Assembly (NCBI RefSeq): GCF_025399195.1 | Contig: NW_026252137.1 | Coordinates: 1-64,000, forward strand | Reading direction: 5' to 3' | From: Umbelopsis ramanniana AG | Taxonomy: Eukaryota > Mucoromycota > Umbelopsidomycetes > Umbelopsidales > Umbelopsidaceae | Length of the DNA stretch: 64,000 bases | Shown here: one piece after another, positions 19,297-31,907 of the stretch | Layout: each line of letters starts with the position of its first letter | Numbering within the stretch: the first letter of the stretch is position 1 | Translations under genes and position numbers: made by a program | The notes under the pieces: generated by a model | The model's input: the letters and a program-made list of their open reading frames with translations, nothing else | Told to the model about the DNA's origin: nothing | Databases searched by the model: none

Positions 19297-21940
19297 TTAT
19301 TTGTTCAAAGAAGGATCAGTGAGGGGTTTGATGTACTTGGAATGGTATGGAGGAGGCCCGAAGCAGCCAGGAGCATCGACAAGAGTTTTCAAGTATTCTG
19401 AATGTAAGAGGTTAGTCGGACTGAGCGCCAAGACTGGAGACAGACATGCCTAAATTTTTTTACCTGGATAGATATCGCCGTCATATTTACCAATGGGAGC
19501 TTTATGAATAAAGTCTGGAACGCCCCATGCATCAGTGAGGCCAATAACGTCTTTGCGTAATTCCATACAAATCTGTTTAAGGTAAACCAAACATTCGTTG
19601 AGCGAGCGGATCGAGTTTTTAGCTTGGAAATCCTGGTTACAACTAAGGGGCTTACCTTATAGTATTGGGACTGGATAGCACGAGCTTGAGACGCTGTCAA
19701 ATAACCTTCCATGGTGGCAAAATCCATATACTTGAAGAGCACATGAAGACCCCAAAGGGAGGCTAACTTTTTCAAAGTAGGGATATCTGCATGCTCAAAT
19801 TTGTTGCTAGCGCCTTTTTGCTGCTTTTCAAGATCATCAATAGCAGTAATAAATGTTTTAAGAAGATGAGTGAAGCATTGGACTTCGGCAATGCGAACGA
19901 TGTGCAACATATTTTGATTGAAAGCTTCTTGGAAGCTGTCTTGAGATCCAGCAATGGTGGTGGCGACGACTTCCAACTGTCAACATGCGTTAATGATACT
20001 ACACCATAGGGATGACTTTTCTATCGTTCTTTTGTTACCTGTTTAACAATGATCCATGTGAGAACATCAGCTGCCACGGAAGGATGGAGCCAGTCCCGTT
20101 CATCGTCCACTTTGCAAGTATCTTGAGCTAACCATTCTGAGTAGTTGTTGAGGAAGTCGATACTTCCACGTGCGGTGCGACCTTCAACTACTTCCTTGAA
20201 ACCGTACAGCATGTACTTTCCAGTCTGTTGCAGCAGAACGACATTGTCACCAGCGCCAGTTGTCACCACACCCCAATCTTGGATAATTCCACCGATTGAA
20301 TTGTAAGCTGAATAGGCATGTCCACCGCAAGCCCTACGGCAGCTCTCAAGTACGTCGCTACCGAACCAGGTGCAAGCTGCCTTGATGCTTGCTGATACAG
20401 CATGCATATCACCAACGTTTTCAAGATATGTCTTGGGGTCCATCTTTCCGTTGGAAGTCAGGTTTTGGAATTGATCTTGGAACACTCTGCCAAATTTGCA
20501 CGTGGTTGGTTAGTCAAATTTCGATCAACTTTCCTGATTCGGAATATACATGAAATTAATCGGTAAACATACTGTTCGGTCAAGCGCAGGACGTATTGGA
20601 AAGCAATGCCTGGCATCAAATTGACACAATGGCTCTGATAGTCCATAATCTGCTGATTTTTGGCTCCTTGTCGTCTCACCACACCGTATCGGGAAGCAAT
20701 CAATAGAGCTTGACCCATCATGATACGACAGCCCGTGGTAATACTGAGGCGTTCTGGAATCAACGTACCATACATGACAGCAGGATTGGGAGCAGGATTA
20801 AAAGTACCGTCGCGAGTGACGGATACCCATTTGCCTAGGATGTTGGTACGTGGGACTCTGACACCTCTGAATTGAATCCAGCCATTATCCAGACCTGCGC
20901 GACCGTACTTTGCGCCAATGTCACCAGTGACGACGCCAGGAACTAAGTCACCATTCACACGGTCATGAAGGGGAACAATAAACCAGTTAATGCCATGATT
21001 TTTGCCATGTATATAAGTTTGGCAGAGCGCAACTGTGTGAGTGGCAGTATGGGCGGCCATACCAATCCACCATTTTGTGGACGTAACAGTCGGAGACTCA
21101 ATGACGAATTCGTCTCTCTCCACATCGAAAGTTGCCCGAGTTTCCAAACCTCTCAGAAACGAACTATGTCCAAGCTCAGTCTATTACGTTCATTAACCGC
21201 ATGTTAGCCCCAATTTTCACCAACCCCATGCCATCACACCATTTCAAACTTACCATAGCAAAGCAGCCGAGTACCTGGCATTTCTCAATTTTGGGGAGCC
21301 ATTCAGCCTTCTGTTCGTCGGTGCCAAACATGTTCAATGCACCCTTAAACAAAAATTCGTGCACATAGAAACGCATGGAGAAACTCTCAGAGTATTGTCT
21401 TTCAAGGGAAGAAGGATATTAGCGTTATTCGTTTGACGACTCTATGCCATAGCAGGTTGATACTAACATCATGGCCGTTCTTAATGCGTCGAGCATCTTG
21501 GGGTCTTTGATATCCTGAGTGAGCTGGATGGTTCTGTAAATCTGGCCCATAGTACTACCCGCAGCATAAGTTAGCAAAGAGCTACTAGATCAATCATGGT
21601 TGGTACAATGCTACATACAATTCTCGATGTTCATCTCTAGTCAGTTCATGGAAGTTTCGTGGAGCCTGAACGATCATTTCAGGGTCATCTTTAATCATGG
21701 CATAGGCTTTTTGCTGACGGAAATCGTTAGCCAAAGGTAGATGTCAACGCGTCTTACAGTATGCACCATACTCACCAGGGTATCGTATGCCTCAGCACCA
21801 CCAGCCCAGAAGTTCTTCATTGCATCGATGTCGAAGCTAGTGTTGGCTCTTTCACGTGCAATATCCTCTTTTCCAGTGGCAGGACCGCTGTAAAGGACCT
21901 GGTTCTTGATAGCTTCTAATCTGCTGGCTGCTGATGACAT
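19297..21940 (-). CDS. Acyl-CoA oxidase (peroxisomal beta-oxidation)
   Basis: Nine exons (21940-21776, 21713-21619, 21584-21468, 21398-21254, 21180-20573, 20486-20039, 19976-19656, 19572-19464, 19397-19297) give 647 residues, the normal length. It is an FAD enzyme that oxidises acyl-CoA to trans-2-enoyl-CoA and makes hydrogen peroxide. Markers are ELGHSSFLRGLETRATFD, STKWWIGMAAHTATH, GINWFIVPLHD, PERLSITTGCRIM, SCRRACGGHAYSAYN and DWGVVTTGAGDNVVLLQQTG. The C-terminus ends SLNK, which is not a canonical PTS1 (SKL-like). Import may be piggy-back or via internal signals, as known for some fungal acyl-CoA oxidases. Confidence 0.92.
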
Positions 21941-22303
21941 TATTGATTAGAGAGTGGATAGTGTCTTTTGAGAAGCAAGCGTAAAGGGGTAAGAAGAATA
22001 AAATATAAGTTCCAGATATTAAAGTTGAAGTTGGGCATGAGAAAATCAACTGGTGATCAAATAAGTAAGTCACACAGCGAAGAGCTTCCCCAATATGACC
22101 CGTGCAGCTTCTATGGCAACACTTTGGGTGTAAAAAGTTTATCAATGAACATTGGCTTGAATCTATCTAAACAGCCAAACAGGTTTATATCTTCATACCA
22201 ACCAAACACATGTTGTTCCCTGACTAACTGTCGTCTAGCATATTATGACAGTCAGCTTTTTTCATACACTTTTGGTAGCAGCCCTACAATAACTCTCTAG
22301 GCT
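21941..22303. other. Intergenic region
   Basis: This stretch of about 360 bp lies between acyl-CoA oxidase and the methyltransferase stop. No supported gene is seen; it should hold the oxidase promoter. Confidence 0.45.
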
Positions 22304-23499
22304 CTATTGAAGCTTTTGCAGCTCAAAGATCTCGCTACTGAGAACACGGTATAACAGTTTGGCCTTCCATTTTCCCCGTATCTTTTCCCAAAAGATCCGT
22401 TCGTCTACATGTCTCTCCTTCGCGGCCAGTAGAACTTGCGTATTTGGAGTGGCAAGCAGATCCAAGGCTTCTAATAAGACATCGTGCTTTTCTTGATTAT
22501 ATAAAACATCGCTGAGTAGGATGGTATCGATCTTTTCAGGGAGGGAGCTTCGTACGGCAGCGCATTCGTTCCAGTCTAGTTCCTGGATTTCAATTGGCGC
22601 ACTGGACGAATTTAGACGGGCATTGGATCGTAATAGCTCGAGAGCATCATCGAGGTCAGTCAGAATGGTTTTTCGCGGCTTGAACAATAGAGCAGCGCAA
22701 ATTCCCGCCAATCCCGTACCACTGCCTGGTCTTAACGTGAGATACAGGTCGTACAATTCCATGAGTTACCATCCCCACTTACCCAGTTCAATGACCACGG
22801 AAGAATGGTTGATGCGAATTGTTGGGTTGTTGGAAGGACTAGCAGCTGACGCTAGAAAGCAACACATTGCCACGCCACTATCCCTATCGGTGGTCACCCC
22901 AAAAAGTAGTGTGTCAGGGCAGGCATGTCAGATAAACTCGCAAATATTTAGAGACTGTACCATAAATGCCGTGCGATGCTCTCCTCTTTGTCCTCTAATA
23001 TTCGCAGTTGCTGGTTAGCACACAATTGTAGTCGTCGTTCGCACTGATGCTGGTTATCTGAATCTGGCGCCGTTTTGGTGTTCTTTACAACACGGAAGCT
23101 TGTCGTCCACACTGGTATAATGAGTGAATTGGATCCGATCATGGCCATGAGACTATCAACGTTGTCTGAGGACGATGGCCGTGGAGTGGAGACAGCGTGT
23201 GCCATAAGTTGAGCGGTGCCAGTTCCACAAGGTGGCAACTGAGTCAGTGTCGCTTCAAAGCTGCAGAATCCTCCATTGTACGGGTTGTAATTTATAGTGT
23301 TCGCACCGTCTTTCAGTCGAAGGCCATTGAATTCTTGCCCATTGCCATCGTACACTTTGCATTCCAGTGTGATCTCGTCGTAACACTTTTCGTCGGTCAG
23401 ATCGTTGGTAATGGTCAGTACAACTTTGAATGACTTATTCAGTGCAACACAACTAGGTGGTGACTTTAAAAGTTGTATATATTGCAAGCCGTAAGACAT
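22304..23499 (-). CDS. METTL21-type methyltransferase with an extra N-terminal domain
   Basis: Three exons (23499-22961, 22883-22783, 22725-22304) give 353 residues. The C-terminal half is a seven-beta-strand SAM methyltransferase of the methyltransferase-16 group (protein lysine methyltransferases): motif I VIELGSGTGLAGICAALL (about 208-225), TILTDLDDALELL after it, ELDWNE, then ILLSDVLYN in the post-motif II position. Before this, about 180 residues form a separate beta-rich-looking domain (SFKVVLTITNDL, ITLECKVYDGNGQEF) that I do not recognise. RHLWDSG immediately before the methyltransferase is typical of the family. Substrates of this group include elongation factors and chaperones; none can be named here. 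Confidence 0.8.
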
Positions 23500-23633
23500 T
23501 GTCTTTAGCTTTACACGACCTTGGGGTAAACAAGGGTAAAGAAGGTGTAGAGGAGATGCAGTCCTGGGATATTGCCCAAAAAAAAAAAAGTCTGTTGTTG
23601 CGTTCCATCAAAATATCCCCAAAATTTCTACTA

Positions 23634-26600
23634 CTATACTTTACGTGGTCTACTTCTGCCTACAACCCTACCACCTGATGGACTGGAAGATCTTGTCGCA
23701 CTGCTTGAGCGTTCTTGTGAGGATCGCTGTCCATTACCAATTTCATTTGCTCGATCTCTTGCGTCTACTCGATTCAATAGCGAAGTCATGCTTGGACCAC
23801 CTTGAGACGAGCCCGTATATGCCGTTGGGAGTGGTGCACCAGACGAAGCTTTCGGCATACGTTCCTTTCCTCGCCGGTTGCGCGAAGCTGCTCCTCGAGC
23901 AACGTTTTGAAGTACTGGAAGGGAGAATTGCTCAGACTTCGTTCTTTATAGAGAAGCAAGTCATATCAAGTAACTTACCTTGTCTCCTGAACTTCTCATG
24001 ACGAGCTTGAACATTCTTGAAGTGGAATAGCAAGTCTTGGAACTTGATAGAAGGTTCATCTTGTTTACCAGGTACTGATTTACTACCTTGTCGTTTGGCT
24101 GGTTCAGGAATACTGGAAATCAGGGCGTTGGTCAGGTTTGAATATTATGGACAGCAAAAAGTATAGGCGAACAAAGTATACCTCTTTGGCATAACATTCA
24201 AGAAGCCCAAGGAAGACACACTACTGAGTCTATTTCGAAGCGTTGAGAATGCACTGGACTGTGGTAAGAGCATTAGAATACCGTAAAGGCATTTAAACAG
24301 GTATGGGTATCTATCAGGCTCCAACAGCTGTAATCGCAAGTCTATCGAAAGAGTGTGTGAGACGAACGAGTGATGCCATCAGAAAAAAAGCCGGCTTGGT
24401 GAACTTACATGTAAATACAGGAGATTCTAACAGCTGCACTAGTTTGTCGACTTGTATCAGCATATTTACAGATATTTCAAGTTCCGCACTGTTGTATGAG
24501 ATAGCATAGACAGGCAATTAGCTGGGAAACAGAAATCGGTCAAGGTGAAAAAGTACACTTACAATACTTGGAGCATATTGGCTGCGTGCTCATATGCTTG
24601 TGCTAGTAGACATAGTGAAAATGTTGCAACAGCACTATGACACCATGATCGATATAGAACCGTAAATAGCTGTTGACCATCCTATAGAATGCGGAAGCAT
24701 TAGTATCCTACACTACCATGGCCTGAAAGGTAGTAAGGCAACAACGTACCCGTGTTTCAAGGTTCTTGAGACGCTTTCGCAAATCGGCCAGTTCAGATGA
24801 GGTAATTAAGATAATGTTCAAGTTTTGCACCATGATACTAGCAAACTCCAAATCCTCGTCCTTCTCGAGAATATCCGCCAAAGTTCCATAAATCCTCTCA
24901 GCATCCAAGCTCACACATAACTGTCGAATAATTAGACTTCCTCGTGTTTCCAGTAGTCGTCGATCGGTACTGAAAAGGGATAGTAGGTTGACCATAAAAC
25001 CTCGAAAGTATTCATGATCCGAGTGGAAGGATATCTGGGCTAGCAGTTGCAAATCTCTTCTAACCACCTATGATGCATGCCAAGATAGTGAGAAATAGAC
25101 CTCGGCATCATGTAAAGAATGGGAGATTGCTTACCTCTTCGGATGAATCAGAAAGAGTTTTGAGTAGTGCTGGGAAGGTGCCGTCGTCCGATGCAAGAAT
25201 CTGCAGCATGTCAAAAAGAATGTGTCAATGGAATGGATAGCCAGGACTGATTTGCTTCTGTGTGCATCCTTACCTTGCTAGGCGCCTTTTTATGCAGCAT
25301 CAATAACCACTCCAGACTGGCAACTCTGGTTTCCTCGTTTTCATTCAAAAACTGTAGTCGAAGTTCGCTGACTGTTTTCTGGTAGTCAAAGGGATCCACT
25401 TGTGAATTCGAACTGGGATCATCAACTCTTGCTTTCGAGAATGGGTTTTGCAAGACAAGCTTTTGTAAATTGCGGTTGGTTTCGATGGCCATGTTTTTGA
25501 TAGATAAGCCTTCATGAGCCAATAAGGGCAGCACTGAGGTGATGATTTGAGGCGTAAACTCCATGACAATGTCCGGAGCAATACCGATAAACTCGTTGAT
25601 CCATAGCAGTGCAATGTTTTGGATGTCTTCCTCTTGATGAATTGATCAGTCAGGCAGAAATAAAAACAGAGAAATGTGAAGTAGATGGATGCTTATAACA
25701 AACCTTGGTCAGATAAATGGGGTATCAATATTTGGATAATATTGGCGTACTTTACGATAACGCCTTGTCCAGGAACGTAGGTTCCCTTTCCTACGCCTTC
25801 GCTTTCAGAAATAGGAGCTTCAAAGTTATCTGACGCTGAGGTTTGAAGGGTGTCGTTGTCGGCGATTTGTCGGTCACTAGTGGTAGGCACAAGAGCCGAA
25901 GTGTCTGATTCTCTGTCGTCATTAAGCTTTCTTTCCTCGCCAGGTGTGATTTGGTCAGTGTTTTGTGGTTCAGTGATTTGATTGGCCATGTCGGCTTTCT
26001 CTTGCGATGCAGCATGGGCAGCGGCCTTAATCTCACGCATGAAGTCAGCAAGCAAGACGTTGGTTGAAACCTTCACATCCTGACTAGGATCATTCAGAAA
26101 GTTCAAAAAGCCATCCAGGAACTCTGGCAAAAAGGAGACGAGCTCAAGGTCGGGAATGGAGTCTAAAACCGAAATCCACGACACTAAAAACTGACGAGCT
26201 GCCGAATTTTGCGCATAGATGCGTTCACTGAGTAAAGGAATGAATAAGGGCAATGAGAAGGCGGTGTTTCGTGGTAGTGAGTCAGGCACTTCAATGGCTT
26301 CATCTGTTTCAGGTGGATTCAAAGGAGATTGATCTGGTGCAACTGATTTGGTCGACAACTCGGACACAATGTCTTTGACTAGTCTGTCCAGCAGCTCTGC
26401 ACCGCTTTTGACAGAACTTTCGGTATCTGCGGCAAGCTGTCATCGTCAAAGGTTAATCATACGACACAATTAGAAATAACGTGTAACCTCTTCTTTCTTT
26501 ACCTTGCACATGCCATCAAACACACTGTTGAAATAACGCAGGATATCACCCTTTGCAACCTTTGCAATATTGTACATGCTCTCACATGCGTAATATCGGA

Positions 26601-26975
26601 CTCGGGGATCCTGGTTGGTGAAGCAGGACAGGACGGGAGCGACAATGATATCTAGATATGCAACGACGGCCTAATATGCAGATTGGTTTGAGATTCACGG
26701 ACATTGCAAGTTTCAAAATGGGTCTAAGGCACACTTACGGGTCCTAGAGCTATAGCCGTAGCGGCCAATCCGATAAGACCTCCGTTCCTGGCATTCGGGT
26801 TGTTGGAGTACACGAAGTCTTGCACCAGAGTGTCTATGATTTGGGTTATTCGTTCTGAAGACTTTGCATTTTCGCGAGCGAGCTTTTCAATCTCCAGCGC
26901 AGCAGCTTTTCGTTTATCGTATAGTCGGTCGGTCAAGCCTCTTATGACCGGCAGCGGGAAGATACTGCTGTCCAT
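23634..26975 (-). CDS. VAC14: Vac14, scaffold of the PI(3,5)P2 kinase complex
   Basis: A multi-exon gene reading [20 protein letters not shown] at the start, then [44 protein letters not shown] and [12 protein letters not shown]. These are hallmark stretches of the Vac14 N-terminal HEAT repeats. A low-complexity acidic insert follows (about 25800-26050). More HEAT repeats contain [31 protein letters not shown] and [16 protein letters not shown]. The end is a Ser/Arg-rich tail ([19 protein letters not shown]). Vac14 holds the Fab1/PIKfyve lipid kinase and the Fig4 phosphatase on vacuolar membranes. Introns are about 50-80 nt. Confidence 0.9.
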
Positions 26976-27952
26976 TGGGAGAATTCAATGGTCAAGGCAG
27001 GTCACAGAAATGAAATAAAAAAAAAAAAACGCGGGTGCAGCCAGCCAAATTTGAATGCTTCTTCTCCCAGGCGGGTGCCACTCGAACCTCACTATGGCGC
27101 TCGTCGCCATGAAAGACACTACCCTCCAGACAAGACAGCTGTAGTATTCTGTTAGCCGCCATTGCAAAAGCTATGAGAGCACGGCCTTTTGCAGCGCTAC
27201 CACCTTTCTATTGCTGCTCTATCTACATTTTGTGTACGGGGTCATGTTTATATTGGACCATGTGTTCACTATAGACATTGGGGGTCGGTAACGACCGCAT
27301 GGTAAGGTAAAGCATACATTGCTTGTTCAGAATAGTGTGATACACTTGAGCTGCCATTTATGCTACCAATAAGCTTCGCAGGAATTCTTACATTGGTAGA
27401 ACAGCATAGGCTACTTCGTCAGATAGGATGTGATATCCGAAGAAATCTGACAATGCACCAGGTTAGTATCCAGTTAACCTGCCTTGACGTGTGCTGCCCC
27501 ATATAAATTTCATTCCCTGTGTTTCAATTAATGGCATATGACATGGTATGCTGCTGTCTTTGAATACGAAGGACATGGGCGGCACTGAAAACTTGACAAA
27601 GCGAACGACGATAGAAAGCACTGACGTACTGTACGATTCGGAGTGGGCTGCGGTTCAAAATTGCATGAACCGAGCGGTCAACGTCAAATTGAAAGAACAG
27701 ACACGCTGAGCATCACTGAGATCAATACACATAATGGAGGAAGCCGCTGTAGAAAGGCATAATCATGGGTTCCACACTCGTTGACAGCCATAAGTGTTTG
27801 CGAGAGAAAAATACGATATTGGAAAGGAACGGGGAATGCAGGGCGGACCTGGAACTCGGCATCAAATATGACGTGTTTCTTTTCGTGGACAGTTGTTCAA
27901 AAGCAGGGCTCCAAACCGTTCCGTTGCACTTTACTGTTCTAACCACTACACT
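26976..27952. other. Divergent intergenic region
   Basis: This region of about 1 kb lies between VAC14 and the IF1 gene. Only short frames are seen. A stretch at 27880-27960 looks tRNA-like on the minus strand in its A-box but fails the rest of the test (see rejected items). Confidence 0.45.
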
Positions 27953-28289
27953 ATGATCCGCACTACCATTCGCCGCATTTCTTCCAACACCCAAATGATC
28001 AAGCGTCTTTCTTCTGGAGGTCCCTCCGAAGGTGCCACCGTTACCTCCAAGGGTGGTATCAGTGACAAGGAGAAGGCTGTCGAGAACCAGTGGGCTCGTC
28101 TTCACGTAAGTAGAAAAACCTCCATAGTGTGATCATATTTGCGCGTTAAGCAAGTGCTTACTGATGAACTTTGTTATCACTTAGGATGCTGAGAAGATCA
28201 AGGCTCTCCGTGATGCTCTCCAGAAGCAGACCGAGGCCACCGAGTCGCTCAAGAAGGATATTGAAGAGCTCAAGAAGGGAGCCAAATAA
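27953..28289 (+). CDS. INH1: Mitochondrial F1F0-ATPase inhibitor IF1
   Basis: Two exons (27953-28105, 28185-28289) give 85 residues, the normal size. The N-terminus MIRTTIRRISSNTQMIKRL is Arg/Ser-rich, lacks acidic residues and fits a mitochondrial presequence. The conserved inhibitory segment is DKEKAVENQWARLHDAEKIKAL, where the intron splits after ARLH. The C-terminal part is a coiled coil (LQKQTEATESLKKDIEELKK). IF1 blocks ATP hydrolysis by ATP synthase when matrix pH falls. Confidence 0.92.
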
Positions 28290-28668
28290 GTTCACCACAT
28301 AATCCAACTGTTGTGGAGTAAGTCCGCATAGGTTACCTATAATAAAACACAGCTTGTAAAAATGTAGCCAAAGGCATTTAGTTGGGACGTGATGTTGAAA
28401 GCTTTATTGACTATGCTATGCTGCGCGGGTCGGGGAAACGTGCAAGTTAGCCAACCAGTTATAAGATAGCGTTGAGGATATCAGCAAATGGAGAGTGAGC
28501 ATACAAGAAAATGACCGTAAGAGGAGCCTGTGACATGGGAACATGTCTTGTTGGCTTTCGGTTTGTATTTTTTTTTTTTAGTATTTTAACAAAAAAAAAT
28601 CGAGGAGAAAGAAAATATAACAGAATAAAAAGGAAGGCGAAAAGAAAAAACCGAAGGGGTTTGCTTAT
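28290..28668. other. Convergent 3' UTR region
   Basis: This stretch lies between the IF1 and SUB2 stops. It is AT-rich with T and A runs near 28567-28600 and an AATAAA-like element (ataataaaac) near 28340 that would serve IF1. Confidence 0.45.
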
Positions 28669-30135
28669 TTACGAGGCCATGTAAGCGGTCATATCCAAGT
28701 CTTCAGGCAATGCGGTGATGTTGATTTCGAAGCGGCTCTGAACATCGTTAAGGGTGGTACCGTCCTTTTCGTCAGAGACAAAAGTGACAGCAAGACCCTT
28801 GGTACCGAAACGACCAGCACGACCAACACGATGAAGATAGGTATCAGCACCATCGGGCATATCATAGTTGATGACGATATTGACACGTTCGATATCAATA
28901 CCACGACCAAAGATATCAGTGGCGACCATGATACGCTTCTCAAAGTCCTTGAAAGCCTTATAGCGTGCAATACGTTCGTCTTGGCTCATTTGAGAGTGAA
29001 TGCAGATACTGGGGAAGTTACAGTCGGTCAAGATGCGATCCAAAGCAACAGCGCGAGCAACGCTCTTGACGAAAATGCAGACTTGGTTGAATTCAAGAGT
29101 GTCCAAAAGGTCGTTCAACTTTCGGTTCTTTTCGCGTTCTGAAAGCTTAACGTAGAATTGTTGCAAACCGTGAAGGGTAAGCTTAGCTTCGTCATCAACA
29201 TAGATTTCCAATGGATTCTGCATGAACTTCTTGCAAACGGGTCGCATCTCCTTGGCAAGTGTGGCGGAGAACATCATGACTTGCTTATGGTGAGGGGTAG
29301 CTCTAAAGATATCTTGGACATCACGACGCATGTCTATGAGAGAATGGACGCCCAGTGGGTTAATTGGATTTGGCAAAAACAGGATGGGACGTATTCAACC
29401 TTTAGACACTTACCAAGTTGCTCTAACATTTTATCGCATTCATCAAGAACAAAGTGCTTGACACTTCCGAGCTTGAGAACCTTGTCGCGGATGAGAGCCA
29501 AAACACGGCCGGGAGTACCAACGAGAATATGTGGGCACTTCTCCTTATCCTTGAGGGTCTCCATATCCTTCTTAATGTTGACACCACCGTAGAAGACTTC
29601 GGTGCGGACATCAGGAAGGTACTTTGAGAAACGGTTATATTCATTCTTGATCTGGAAAGCGAGTTCACGAGTGTGGCAAAGGACAATGACAGAGACATCA
29701 CCGTTGACAGGCTCAATCTGCTGAAGTGTGGCAAGAACAAAGACGGCAGTTTTACCCATACCAGATTTGGCCTGGCAGAGGACATCCATACCGAGGATAG
29801 ACTGAGGAATACATTCCTGTTGGACTAGAAAAAGCAAGCAAGAATGTCAACATAAAACGGTCCATTGCTTGATATCTTGCAAAATGCTGCGTACCTTCTG
29901 AAGGATGTTCGAAACCGCAGTCAACAATGGAACGGAGCAACTCAGGCTTCAACAAGAAATCTCGGAAACCAGTAGAGTGAATACCGACATAGGAACCTTT
30001 CTTGTCCTTTTTGTCTTCATCATCTTGTCCGGTAGTACCGCTGACATCAGCGGAAGCAGCAACTTCTTGCTGGATGGTCTGCTCATCTTCTTCTTCGTAA
30101 TCGATCAAATCATCGGCGTGGTCAGTTGCGGACAT
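28669..30135 (-). CDS. SUB2: Sub2/UAP56 DEAD-box RNA helicase
   Basis: Three exons give about 440 residues. An acidic N-terminus is followed by [17 protein letters not shown] and the Q motif region ([15 protein letters not shown]), motif [31 protein letters not shown], and the DECD box (LDECDKML) that marks the UAP56/Sub2 subgroup in place of [25 protein letters not shown] and [10 protein letters not shown] complete it. Sub2 is a nuclear ATPase needed for spliceosome assembly and TREX-dependent mRNA export. The family is highly conserved, so this call is firm. A G-run lies in its upstream region. Confidence 0.96.
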
Positions 30136-31592
30136 TTTGTACTGGAGAGAGGTGAGAAAAAAAAACCCCCAGGATAAAAAGAGGATAATAGCAAGGGTAT
30201 CATTTAGTATAAGGTTCGCAACCGTCTGGGGGGGGGGTACCGTCCACTGAAGTACAATCAAATATACACTGCACTCGTTTCTGCCTTCCCTTGCTGTAAA
30301 AGGTGCAAAAATCCATTACTCGCGCGCTCTCACGATGTGTTGTTTGTTGTGTGAAGGATGAGTCGATAGAAAAGGAACAACAACGAATGGGGGGCAAATG
30401 TGATGGCGGATCATATATATCAAGGTCGTCAACTTGGGTGAAGGGAATGGATACAAAGGGGGGCTGAAAAGCGTGTAAAGAGAGAAATGCGGCACCCTTC
30501 AGACGTTCCAGATATGATCGTGAGCAAGCAAACGACAGGAATCACTAGTCAGTTTTGGGAGCGATGAACTCCTGTTGCTCACAAAGTTGACATGGGAGAT
30601 TTGAAAAGAAAAAAAATATTCCGCCATCGAAAGAGGGAGAAAGGTGGAATGGGGAGTGCAAAAGATGGAGTAATGATCCAGGCTATCGTCCGTGATCATG
30701 TGGATTAACTGATCCAATGATGTTTCGCGCGTGTTTACGTGAGGAGCTAATCCGGTAGGATCATCCACGAGATCGAGGAGCGTGCGAGTAGATTCGGATA
30801 TCGAGCAGAGTATGGTTTTCTTGAAATGTGCTGAGATAACATACCTTGGTGGATGGGACAAAGATGGGAGGGGAGAAATGGGTAGAGCAAAGGAACTGAA
30901 GGGAAATTTCTTGTTTACGCTCACTGTATCTCAACCTCTAGCTTTGCCAGTCACGTGCTATTGCTGAGCCAAACTCATTGCTGAGCAAGGTGAATTGAAA
31001 CAACCGGCAGTCACTCGTCCAGCATTGAATTGCTTTCTACGTGTAAATAAGGAGTCATTTTTGACATACTTGTCAGTTCAATAGAAGGAGTCAAAGAATT
31101 TACCTAGGTCTTAAAACAGAGCAACCATAGAACCAGAGAGTAGTATGTAATCTTGTGAGCCAGTAAGGGTACGATTATTATGGAATAAGAGTCAGTGGAG
31201 TTGGATACATGATAAGAATTAGTCAGTTTCAGTAGAGATTCAAGGAACATCTGTCGTTTTATAAAGTCCTGTTCGCTCTGATATATTTAGGCATAGGCAC
31301 TGGCCATCATGAGCGGCTAATGGCATAAAAAAAAATGGTTGACATTGCTGGAGCCAGGTCAGGTGACTTTATAACAAGCCAAGGGTAAGCGAGTGTGAGA
31401 CGACCCCAGTACCAAAAGGAGGTTTTCACCCAAGGCTTCCTCCTTATGGGAAACAATATGTGCCTTAAGCAATGCTGCAAACATGTATTTTGACAGGTAC
31501 TTCATCTTCATTTATTTAAACAATGTTCTTGCTATCTTCAATATAACTGATGGAAACGGTACCCGTTTCACTATATACCGGTTTTCCTAGTA
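30136..31592. other. Gene-poor region upstream of SUB2
   Basis: No well-supported gene. A minus-strand frame of 141 codons (30924-30499) contains a segment that reads like protein (LLDLVDDPTGLAPHVNTRET, then SLDQLIHMITDD), and an alternative frame nearby has C-x2-C (LPCQLCEQQ). It could be a small spliced gene, but I found no satisfactory exon structure. A run of about 11 G's lies near 30227-30237. Confidence 0.35.
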
Positions 31593-31907
31593 TTAGGACT
31601 TATTCCCATGGTGAGTCAGCTGCCTAATTTCGTTCGCACTTGAATCCAGCAAGTGCAAGAGACGACGCACTTGGATAGCAGAGCTGCCAATAGTGACATC
31701 CGGGGCATCCAAAGAGGTTTTGAGGGTTTGAATATGAGATTCAATGGAGTCCAGATGAGTTTGAATATCTGGGGAAACGGCAGCAGGAAGATGCGGCATT
31801 GGCAGATCCAACTGAGAGGCTACTTGATATACGATGGACCTTCTGGCTAAAGTGAAGGAGGGTAAAGCGATAGTTCTTGCCTTAGTAATGGAAAGCATTT
31901 CATGCAA
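31593..31907 (-). CDS. Small hypothetical helical protein (start uncertain)
   Basis: An open frame of 104 residues ends at 31593. It reads as helical and heptad-like (DIQTHLDSIESHIQTLKTSL, VRRLLHLLDSSANEIRQL) and looks like genuine coding sequence. The frame continues upstream to an acceptor-like ag near 31947, so a first exon probably lies at 32000-32220, where the ATG at 32218 begins a frame with a hydrophobic stretch. No family is recognised. Confidence 0.42.
   Translation of the reverse strand: MHEMLSITKARTIALPSFTLARRSIVYQVASQLDLPMPHLPAAVSPDIQTHLDSIESHIQTLKTSLDAPDVTIGSSAIQVRRLLHLLDSSANEIRQLTHHGNKS

Noticed and set aside
27880-27960. tRNA-like stretch on the minus strand (TAGTGTAGTGGTTAG resembling an A-box)
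   Set aside because: The acceptor stem does not pair, the anticodon arm does not form and the B-box match is poor. It also overlaps the IF1 start.
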